Below, in pieces: positions 24,801-36,800 of a DNA stretch of 64,000 bases. The notes below the pieces were generated by a model. It had not been told where the DNA came from, made no database searches, and saw only the letters and a list, made by a program, of their open reading frames with translations. The DNA comes from Liolophura sinensis. Taxonomy: Eukaryota; Mollusca; Polyplacophora; Chitonida; Chitonidae. The stretch covers positions 20,919,295 to 20,983,294 of the forward strand of contig NC_088298.1 of assembly GCF_032854445.1 (NCBI RefSeq), given 5' to 3'. Both the position numbers and the translations under genes were made by a program. Numbering within the stretch: position 1 is the first letter of the stretch; each line of letters starts with the position of its first letter.

Positions 24801-27800
24801 GACGACTTTCACTGTGACATTGTAGTAAGCTTATAGTGCAGTTGTATAACTTCGTACATCAGTGACGACTTTCACTGTGACATTGTGGTAAGCTTATAGT
24901 GCAGTTGTATAACTTTGTACATCAGTGACAGCTTTTCACTTTGACATTGTGATAAGCTTATAGTGCAGTTGTATAACTTCGTACATCAGTGACGACTTTC
25001 ACTGTGACATTGTAGTAAGCTTATAGTGCAGTTGTATAACTTTGTACATCAGTGACGACTTTCACATTGTGGTAAGCTTATAGTGCAGTTGTATAACTTC
25101 GTACATCAGTGACGGCTTTCACTGTGTTCACTGTGACATTGTGGTAAGCTTATAGTGCAGTTGTATAACTTCGTACATCAGTGACGACTTTCACTGTGAC
25201 ATTGTGGTAAGTATATAGTGCAGTTTTATAACTTTGTACATCAGTGACGGCTTTCAGATTGTGGTAAGCTTATAGTGCAGTTGTATAACTTCGTACATCA
25301 GTGACGGCTTTCACTGTGACATTTTGGTAAGCTTATAGTGTAATTATATGACTGCGTTCTTCGATGACGGCTTTCACTGTGACATTGTGGTAAGCTTATA
25401 GTGTTATTATATAACTGCGTTCTTCAACGACGGCTTTCACTGTGGTAAGACTAGCACATTCTGTGACTATGTTATAGAACATCAAACACAAACCTCATAT
25501 ATGTTAATGACTCAAAATGAGATTAGTTGATGTCCTCAAGGCCCATTTACACAATATCTGCATGAAGAGAAATAGAACTATTTTAGTTTAGCTAAGCTGC
25601 ACTTATACTACATGTACAAGTAAGATAAGTAAGATAAGTCACAACATAGTTTATTGTTTTAGTACGGTTACGTGACTCTATGGTTTAAATGACAGTTGAT
25701 GACTAGCAAATCAGACACGCTGCTATATCAGAGTTAAGGTTTGTTTTAGTGGGGTTACGTGACCTCTATGGTCTAGTGACCAGTTGATGACTAGCAAATC
25801 AGACACGCTGCTGTATCAGAGTTGAGGTTTGTTTTAAATATTCATAGGACATCATTAGAAAAGATTGTGAGATCTTGAGCTGAATATATTTTGTAACACA
25901 GTCTTATGAGTTCATGAGTAACTTTAGTCAAAAACATTTAGTGAAATATCAGTGTGTTTTAGAAAAAATCTATCCCATTTTAATGTGATTCATAGATCGG
26001 AAAAAAAACAAAAAAAAAAAACAGCTGTGGCCTTGTGGTTAGAGTGTCTGCTTCAAAGTCTGAAGATCTGGGCATAGACTCTGTCAACATCCTGCCACAA
26101 GAAGCCGTTTTATATGTACATGCATCGAATAATTCGTCGTCATCATATGATTGAAAGATTGAAAAGTACAATGTATAAACCAAATCATATATTCATACAG
26201 ATCCCCAATATGACAAACAGGACATGTTAAGTTTTCCATTTCAGTTTTAACAACCAAATCGAAATATAGAACATAACATGCAGCATCATTTTGGAGTTGA
26301 AAAGTTTGTCTACTATTTACATGTGTCAAGCTATGACTTCTGATATAATTAAAGACGTACATCATATAGAGTAACACCAGAGCAGCGATGACAGGGTGAT
26401 CACTGGATAATGGGGATCAAACTCGTCAGTGTACCACAAGCAGGGGTGTTTTCTAGCCATTTATGTAAATGCAAAATCAGTCCTCCAGTTTGGCCATTAA
26501 AATTAATGTGTTTCATGAAACCCAGTTAGACCATAATGTTTTTGTGTTTTATGAGAATGTACCCTAGTTTTATGTTGATATTAACCTGTTAATTTGAAAC
26601 GTTTCCCTGGGTTGACTTCAATGCTGTTAATGTGTTACAGGAGAGCATACCTCATGTGAGTCTGGACACAGACAAGGCAGACTTTGGTAATTGTCAGAAC
26701 CTGAGGATTATAGAGGACAGGTATGTATACACATATTCCATAGTACAAGGGACTGGCCCTGATAGCACACTAGGTTTGGGAGCGGTAGCTCCTGGGTCAA
26801 TCCTGATCTAGTCACACCTAAGAGTTTAAAAGAGGAAGTTGCAGCTTGAAGGCGATAGTGCAGTGACTGGTTAACCCATATCTGTATAATGGCTCGGGCG
26901 GGGCGGCTTACTTGCCTTCAGTAAGGCATCTCAGTGAAGCAGCATTAGATAAAAGAGCTTTGGAAATCCGTCCTGCAACAAGGAGGCACATTACATGGAC
27001 TCTAATGATTCCTTCGTCGACATATACTGAAAGATTGTTAAGTATGACATTTAACCCCAAGCACTCACTCCCTCACAGTACAAGGCAGGCTGATGGCTCT
27101 CTGTAGGCCAGCCACTAACCTGTCAATACAACTGCTAAGAATGCTGTGGACTGCAAGTGGCGTCTTTGTGGAATGTTAGTGGTGTGGTTGTGGAACGCTA
27201 GTGGGGTTTTTGTGGAACGATTGTGGTGTGGTTTGTGGTGTGGCTGTGGAATGCTAGTGGGGTTTTTGTGGAACAATTACGGTGTTTTTGTGGAACGCTT
27301 GTGGTTTGTTTGTGGAACGCTGGTGGTGTGTTTGTAGAACACTTGTGGTGTGTTTGTGGAATGCTAGTGGTGTGTTTGTGGAACGCTAGTGGTGTATTTG
27401 TGGAACGCTAGTGGTGTGTTTGTGGAACACTAGTGGTGTATTTGTGGAACTCTAGTGGGGTTTTTGTGGAACGCTGGTGGGGTTTTTGTGGTACCCTAGT
27501 GGCATTTTTGTGGAATGCTAGTAGGTTTTTTTGGAATGCTAGTGGTGTGTTTGTGGAACGCTAGTGGGGTTTTTGTGGAACGTTAGTGGTGTATTTGTGG
27601 AACGTTAATGGGGTTTTTGTGGAACGTTAGTGGTGTGTTTGTGGAACGCTGTTGATGTGTTTGTGGAATTCTAGTGATGTGTTCATGAAATTTTTGTGGT
27701 GTGTTTGTGGAATGCTAGTTGTGTGTCTCTACAACCCCATTAGATTAAAGTTATGTAAGTGAATTCTGGTGGAATGCTGTGTGCAAGCTGTTAGAATCTG

Positions 27801-30800
27801 TACATTCTTTTCTACATTCTTCTGGGCGAGATACATTCTTACAGCCTCCATGTGTTCTTGTGGATATTGCCGTTTTCATCATTCCAGTCTATGAATGTAT
27901 TTTTATTGCACTGCGTCCTGTGCATTTGTTCATTCCTTCTGTTTCAGACTATTAACATCACAAACCACACTAGAGGGAAAATAACCATTTCAGTGGATTG
28001 GAGGTGAGCTCTCAATCTATAAGCCTTAATGAGCTTAGCATAAATACCTAAAATAACCTCTTCCCCAAAAAATGCCCTGTGAGAGACTTTTTTTACATTC
28101 GAAAATATTACTTTTGGTGCTGACACACTTAGTGTTCCAGTAGGATATCATCCTACCTTCCAAATGTTTGTTAAAACACCTTTAAAAGATCAGTAGATCT
28201 CTCAGAATTAGGCACGATGAGTATCTAAGTCATGGGTGAAATTATGGGTCATATACTGTACTTCAGTAGTGTCACTTGATCAGAACTAGATTTTACAGCC
28301 ATTTCTAACATGATCTGATAGAAAAGCATTTGAAGTGTTAAACTGGATTGAGGATCATGTGACCACAGATTAAATGATACACATAGATGTTTTGTTTTCT
28401 GAAATGTTTGTTTGTCCCCGTGCTGCAGACTCCGGTAAGACGTTCTCCGTGTCACCAGCTACAGTGGATCTGCCTCCTATGAAGTCCATGTCATTCCAAG
28501 TCTCATTTAAACCTGTGAGTTATCTATCTATGTTCTATGAGCCTAATTTTTTCAATCATTTATGGACGACATCTTCTTATACAGGCGGGTCCAGTGATTT
28601 AAAAGTATATGAGAACTTAATTGACTTAAGTCAGGAGTGCCATTAGTTTTGTTTTAGAACAAGACTAATTTTAAGATTTAAGCCTGGCGTAACTTTTAAC
28701 AACTGTTCCTTGTATTATACTTTGACATATTTAGAAAGGAAGTGTCCTATTAAGTCTGCTATGTGTGTGTGTTTTTTTAAACCCTCTGCTAACTTCTGTT
28801 ACCCCAAAATAGTGTAATTCAGATTTTTTTTTTGTAGTGTTTTTCAAATTGAGGAATTAATTATTTGTGTATGTTTTCTTTATAGTAGGAATTCAATCAA
28901 AAGTTAATGTTAGCTGATTACTCTAATTCGTCAGCCTTTTTGCACCCGTTTGTGTGGTGTTTATTCAACCATATTCTGAAGGAATCAATCCGTGTAGACT
29001 GATAAAATTATACTTTTCATGAAACCCGGAAACTAGCCAATGCAACCAATGCAGTTTTGTCTCCAAAATCAAATTAAAAATGTGCATAAATTGTACTGAA
29101 AGTTGCTCTTTCATATTCAAAAAGTTGAGGAATTAGAATATACATAACAATGTCTTGCCAGTGCAGTGAAATATTTAACTCTTTATTTGTTTATGATCAA
29201 CAAAACTAAGATCTCCAAAATTTAATACTGCCTCAGTTTCAGTAAAAATGCTTTTTTAGCTTTTGGTTCTAATCCTTTCGTTGAATTGTTTCAATTTTAC
29301 TGAGGTACATATATTTAAAATGTATTTGTAAATGTAGCTTTATCCTTCAAAATATTTAAAAGCCTTCATAATGTTTTCTGTTTTCAGAATGCTCCTAACC
29401 AGTTTTTCGGGGCAGAGCTGGAGTGCTTTGCATACTACAAGAGCCTGCGAGATTACAGACTGACAGAAGATGTGACACACTGTCCCCCCTGGTGTATGAC
29501 CTTGACTTGTGTCGGTGAGTTTAATTTAAGTTTGTTCAAGTATATGGCTGATTTATTTATTTATTTGGTTGGTATTTTATGACGTACTCACGAATATTTC
29601 ACTGTATATACCATGGCGGCAAGCATTATGGGGACGAGGGGGGGGGGGTGGAGGGAGCTAGGAAACCGGGCAGCGTATAAGGTTGGTGCTTGATCACAGT
29701 ATGACCCACATGTGTCATGGTAGAATATACAATACTGTGATTATGAGATACGTTATGTACTTTGTGTGGAATACATAGAACTGGCTCTGGGAAGGGGGGG
29801 GGGGGCAGGAGTGTAAATATGCATATCACATGTGGAAAATTACATCAGTCGCTTGCCAAAATACAGCGATTTATTCCAAGGACTCTGGTTTCCACTACCA
29901 TGAAAACCGACTACATAAAGTTAAGTTGTTTTCAAGGGACACAGTTTGCTTGATTCCGATTGATTAATCCACCTAATATAGTCTGATTAATTTTTCATCA
30001 AACAAACTTAAGTGCTGGTATCAGAAGTATCATTGTAAGACCCTTATGTGCTTCTGAGCTTATAAGTAGTACATTTTTACTGGCCAAACTTTTACAGGTG
30101 AAATACACAATTTTTAACTATTAGAAGTATTTCCATCTTAAAATTTATAGAATTCAGGTGTGTTCACAAACAAATACTGGCAGAAATTCAATCACTCCTG
30201 TCTCCTCAATCCGTCAGACTGACTATCATTATATACCGTAAATGACCTAAAATTTCGCCCATGACTAAGTCGCACATTTTACCTAGTTATGGGAATTCTG
30301 TTGATCTTAGAAAGATATTTGGAGGTTTGTTTGAAAGTTAGTATCGTATCCTACTGGAAACTGCAAGTTTCAGTATTAAAAGTAATATTTTATGACATTT
30401 AATTGAAAAATTTTAGTTGAAATTTAGCTCATTTACTGTAAACGTAATAAATAAGAAGTACAGTGTCTGAATTAATTTGAAAAGAAAGGAAACAAAAAGT
30501 AAAAAAATACAGGAAACTAATCTTACATTAACCATTGATGCAGTTAGATATTTCTGTTATCTGTTTGTAGGTCACACCTTCATGCCAAACAACGAGACAT
30601 TTTTGCCACGGTACACTTTGGACGACTCTAGGGTGGTCTTCCCAGCAGTCAATGCTAACGAGGCGACGTACAGAACAATTCTGCTGACCAACACTGGGAC
30701 AACGCCAATCATGTTTGACATCGAGAAGGACTCTAAAGAGTGTGTATATAAAAATAGAGTCATCAAAGTACAAAACACAGTACAGCAAAGGCTTGTTGCA

Positions 30801-33800
30801 GGATAAATCTGTGTAGATTTTCGCACATTTGTAATTTACCTGGTTACATATATGACGTATATGCTCTGCCCCATCATTGTGACTTTGCGCTGCTGACATT
30901 GCAGTAGAACATTCAATGTCATTAAAATGACATAGTATGTCTCACTTTTGAGGGCTTAAGTTTTTTCACATGCAGCCGTTATTCCCAGGGCCTGGAGGGG
31001 CAATAATCATTGATATTCGGGTCTGTTTAGGTACACGTAGTTTAACATAAAGTTTATTGGAAATCAGTTGCCTTCTAAGTTCTCTGTGTTTCATGTCAGA
31101 GAAGGTTGGTCGTTTACTTGCAAAAGGGCTGTTGGTTTAATCCAGTGACTCCATCAATAATACTGGCTATGGTTGCATATGAAGTGAAATAGTCTGAATT
31201 CAGAGCTAACAACATCAGTCAATACAGTTTTTAAATTTAAGAGTGACAGTTATTAAAAAAGTAGATGGACATGTATGTTATCACCTTGTGTTTGTATTTT
31301 GCTGTATCTTTGTTAGTTGTGAAGTAATAGATGTAGATATTGTGCAACAGCTCTCAGTCTGTTCTATCTGTTCTAAAGCTGAAGCTTTCATAGCATTTAC
31401 CTACCCATAGTTTTACAAAATTTAGTTCAGATTTTTTTAATACGTCTTTTACTGTATTGTAACTTCTTTCATGATTATCTCCCTTGGACAGGATCTTCAG
31501 TACAAAACCATCCAAAGGACTTCTGACACAAGGGCACCTTGTGATTGTTGTAAAAACCCTCCCAACAGAGGTAGCCATATACAAACGCAAGCTGAAAATG
31601 CGCCTCAATGATTCTGAAAAGCATGATCAGGCAAGTCTCGTTATGTATGTTTTTTTTTTTTCATATTTATCACATTAAGACTTGGAGTATTGTTCAGATT
31701 GTGTCTGGTTGTCAGAACCAAGTGTTGTTTCAGTGAGGCAGTGCTAATATTATGTTGTCATGGAGACCGTTTTGCTAGCAAGGAGACACCTTCATAAAAT
31801 GTTGTTGAAAACGATGTAAAATTTAAGAAAAGGAAAATTACAAGCTACCAATTCAAACAACTGTACAGATCAAGTAACATTTCTTAGATCTTTTTAATGG
31901 TGAATGTTAATTGTTTTTTTCTGTAATAAGAAATTTCTGTTTTTAGGAGTTGGAGCTGTGGAGCTCTGCTGAGTCAGCAGAAGTGTCGCTGGAGTCCGAA
32001 GGTGTGATGTACCTTAAGCCCACGTGTATGGGCACCTTCTCCTTCAGGACATACAGCGTGAAAAATGTCTCCAGGATTCCTCTCAGGTGAGTCAGCAGAA
32101 GTGTCGCTGGAGTCAGAAGGTGTGATGTACCTTAAGCGTATGTGTATGGGCACCTTCTTCAGGACATACAGCGTGAAATATGTCTCCAGGATTCCTCTCA
32201 GGTGAGTCAGCAGAAGTGTCGCTGGAGTCAGAAGGTGTGATGTACCTTAAACCCACGTGTATGGGCACCTTCTCCTTCAAGACATACAGCGTGAAAAATG
32301 TCTCCAGGATTCCTCTCAGGTGAGTCAGCAGAAGTGTCGCTGGAGTCAGAAGGTGTGATGTACCTTAAGCCCACGTGTATGGGCACCTTCTCCTTCAGGA
32401 CATACAGCATGAAAAATGTCTCCAAAATTCCTCTCAGGTGAGTCAGCAGAAGTGTCGCTAGAGTCAGAAGGTGTGATGTACCTTAAACCCATGTGTATGG
32501 GCACTTTCTCCTTCAGGACATACAGCGTGAAAAATGTCTCCAGGATTCCTCTCAGGTGAGTCAGCAGAAGTGTCGCTGGAGTCAGAAGGTGTGATGTACC
32601 TTAAGCGTATGTGTATGGGCACCTTCTTCAGGACATACAGCGTGAAAAATGTCTCCAGGATTCCTCTCAGGTGAGTCAGCAGAAGTGTCGCTGGAGTCAG
32701 AAGGTGTGATGTACCTTAAACCCACGTGTATGGGCACCTTCTCCTTCAGACCGGCCCGGATAGCACAGTTGGTAGAGCGTCCGCTTCGGGACCGGTAGAT
32801 CCAGGATCAATCCTTGGTCGAGTCACACCTAAGACTTTAAAAGAGGAAGTTGTAACTTCCTCGCTTGGCGTTCAGCATGAAGGAGATAGTGCAACGACTG
32901 GTTGACCCGTATCAGTATAATGGCTCGGGCGGGGCGGCTTACTTGCCTTCGGTAAGTCGTCTCAGTGATGCAGCACTAAATAAAAGAGCGGTGGAAATCC
33001 GTCCTGCAACAAGGAGGCACAATTACACGTGCATGCACCCTAATGATTCCTTCGTCGTCATATGACTGAAAAATTGTTGAGTACGACGTTAAACCCCAAG
33101 CACTCACTCACTCACTCACGCACTCACCTTCTCCTTCAAGACATACAGCGTGAAAAATGTCTCCAGGATTCCTCTCAGGTGAGTCAGCAGAAGTGTCGCT
33201 GGAGTCAGAAGGTGTGATGTACCTTAAACCCACGTGTATGGGCACCTTCTCCTTCAAGACATACAGCGTGAAAAATGTCTCCAAAATTCCTCTCAGGTGA
33301 GTCAGCAGAAGTGTCGCTGGAGTCAGAAGGTGTGATGTACCTTAAGCCCACATGTATGGGCACCTTCTCCTTCAGGACATACAGCGTGAAAAATGTCTCC
33401 AAAATTCCTCTCAGGTGAGTCAGCAGAAGTGTCCCTGGAGTCAGAAGGTGTGATGTACCTTAAACCCACGTGTATGGGCACCTTCTCCTTCAGGACATAC
33501 AGCGTGAAAAATGTCTCAAGGATTCCTCTCAGGTGAGTCAGCAGAAGTGTCGCTGGAGTCAGAGGGTGTGATGTACCTTAAACCCACGTGTATGGGCACC
33601 TTCTCCTTCAAGACATACAGCGTGAAAAATGTCTCCAGGATTCCTCTCAGGTGAGTCAGCAGAAGTGTCGCTGGATTCAGAAGGTGTGATGTACCTTAAG
33701 CCCACGTGTATGGGCACCTTCTCCTTCAGGACATACAGCATGAAAAATGTCTCCAAAATTCCTCTCAGGTGAGTCAGCAGAAGTGTCGCTGGAGTCAGAA

Positions 33801-36800
33801 GGTGTGATGTACCTTAAACCCACGTGTATGGGCACCTTCTCCTTCAGGACATACAGCGTGAAAAATGTCTCCAGGATTCCTCTCAGGTGAGTCAGCAGAA
33901 GTGTCGCTGGAGTCAGAAGGTGTGATGTACCTTAAGCCTATGTGTATGGGCACCTTCTCCTTCAGGACATACAGCGTGAAAAATGTCTCCAGGATTCCTC
34001 TCAGATGAGTCAGCAGAAGTGTCGCTGGAGTCAGAAGGTGTGATGTACCTTAAACCCACGTGTATGGGCACCTTCTCCTTCAGGACATACAGCGTGAAAA
34101 ATGTCTCAGAATTCCTCTCAGGTGAGTCAGCAGAAGTGTCGCTGGAGTCAGAAGGTGTGATGTACCTTAAACCCACGTGTATGGGCACCTTCTCCTTCAG
34201 GACATACAGCGTGAAAAATGTCTCCAGGATTCCTCTCAGATGAGTCAGCAGAAGTGTCGCTGGAGTCAGAAGGTGTGATGTACCTTAAACCCACGTGTAT
34301 GGGCACCTTCTCCTTCAAGACACACAGCGTGAAAAATGTCTCAAGGATTCCTCTCAGGTGAGTCAGCAGAAGTGTCGCTGGAGTCAGAAGGTGTGATGTA
34401 CCTTAAACCCACGTGTATGGGCACCTTCTCCAGGACATACAGCGTGAAAAATGTCTCCAGGATTCCTCTCAGGTGAGTCAGCAGAAGTGTCGCTGGAGTC
34501 AGAAGGTGTGATGTACCTTAAACCCACGTGTATGGGCACCTTCTCCTTCAAGACATACAGCGTGAAAAATGTCTCAAGGATTCCTCTCAGGTGAGTCAGC
34601 AGAAGTGTCGCTGGAGTCAGAAGGTGTGATGTACCTTAAACCCACGCGTATGGGCACCTTCTCCTTCAGGACATACAGCGTGAAAAATGTCTCCAGGATT
34701 CCTCTCAGGTGAGTCAGCAGAAGTGTCGCTGGAGTCAGAAGGTGTGATGTACCTTAAACCTATGTGTATGGGCACCTTCTCCTTCAGGACATAAAGCGTG
34801 AAAAATGTCTCCAGGATTCCTCTCAGGTGAGTCAGCAGAAGTGTCGCTGGAGGCAGAAGGTGTGATGTACCTTAAACCCACGTGTATGGGCACCTTCTCC
34901 TTCAAGACATACAGCGTCAAAAACGCCTCCACGATTGTGACAACACTGATACTAAATCAGTGGACAGCTCAACCTTAACAGAAAAATTCTTATGTGGCCA
35001 TATAACGAGGATGTATCAATTAGAATGTGTCACTTTAAAAAAGTTAAACTTTAGGTGAAATACTGTCGTTCATTTCTGCGTTTGTAATGATGTAAATTTT
35101 GTGGGAAAACTTACCATATTAATCATACATTGTAAGAGACCAATGCATGAGCAGTCCAGCTTGGACCTGAATGGCTATTGGGCAGGAAAAGGCACTGTAA
35201 TGGACCAACAGCGAATGTTCTCTGGGGAGACATGTGAGGAAGACAGCCTCGTATGAAGTGACAGATCGGTACTCTGTAGTCACCAGCAACTGTGGTGAAA
35301 TTATGACAAAACAGTATGTTATTTAAAAATCATAATTATTTGTCTTGGTTTCAGATTTGAGTGGAAAATGAAGCATGCAGATGCCCAACTGTTGTCAGTT
35401 ACACCAGACACAGGACTGATTCAGCCCAATGAGACGCAGGTAAGATTCGGCTAAAACGGCTTATATATCGTTTGCCAATAATGTAGATGTAGCTTCCCTT
35501 CTCTCTCTCTCTTAATGTTCAGAGTGAATCCAAATGTTCTGTCAAAGATGCATTGAGCTACATAATTCGTTTGAGGTGTAGTGAACAGTTCATTGAAAGC
35601 TGCACCTAGCATACATAATTTGTTTTAGGTGTAATGAACAGTTCATTGAAAGCTGCACCTAGCATACATAATTCGTTTGAGGTGTAGTGAACAGTTCATT
35701 GAAAGCTGCACCTAGCATACATAATTTGTTTGAGGTGTAATGAACAGTTCATTGAAAGCTGCACCTAGCATACATAATTCGTTTGAGGTGTAATGAGCAG
35801 TTCATTGAAAGGTGCACCTAGCATACATAATTCGTTTGAGGTGCAATGAACAGTTCATTGAAAGCTGCACCTTGCATACATAATTCGTTTGAGGTGTAAT
35901 GAACAGTTCATTGAAAGCTGGACTTAGCATACATAATTTGTTTGAGGTGTAATGGACAGTTCATTGAAAGCTGCACCTAGCATACATAATTTGTTTGAGG
36001 TGTAATGAACAGTTCATTGAAAGCTGTACTAAGCATACATAATTCTTTTGATGTGTAAGTAACAGTTAACTGAAAGCTGTGCCGAGCAGATGATAAAGGT
36101 GGTAAGAGGCCTAGAGAAAAAGGAAAAAAAAAAGAGGTTGACAAATGAATTCTACACTATGATAATAATCATTGTACTGTTGTACAGAGCCACGTTTGGC
36201 AGTTTGCTCCACGGGAAGAGGAAAAATATGTGATGAAACCAACGCTGATTGTCTGGGGGCAGGGCAAGAGCACAGGCTCTTCTGGTGGGAAACGCAAACA
36301 GTTCATCGTCAGAGCAATAGGAGAGGGAACTGTGGGTGAAATCAAGGTAAGAGCCATCCGGGTTGTGCTGAGGGAAATATCAACGTGAATCGTTATATAA
36401 ACTCTGTAGCCTCAAACCCTCTCTCACTGCTTGTGGGGTCTTGTTGACAATAAGCGGTCTATGGCATTAAGACCACTTGTCTTCCACCAGTACAGTGTGC
36501 ATACATCAAATGTGGGAAAGATTGTCAGTAATTTAATTACCAACATTTATGGTGCGATAATTACCTGTGGTTTCCTTCGCCCATAAAACTGACCACCATC
36601 AGTATAAGTGAAAAATTCTTGAGTATGGTGTAAACAACAATCAAATAAATAAATATATAAACCTGTGCGGAAAGAGAAAGTCATTTTATGAAAGCAAGTA
36701 GGTTACTTTCTTTGCTTAAAAAATTCTATGAATTTATTTTGGGGAACTTAAATCTAGGAACCGTAACAAAAGATACGTTACATTTGTATGATTTCAAACA

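Noticed and set aside
26701-26730. Exon 14 donor at 26721 (gtatgt)
   Set aside because: It would leave the wrong phase for exon 15. The donor four bases later (gtatac) keeps the reading frame and a family-like join.
33913-34243. ORFs on both strands in the exon 20 array
   Set aside because: They are exon copies read out of context. The plus-strand ORFs are interrupted at the donor junctions or by length-variant units.
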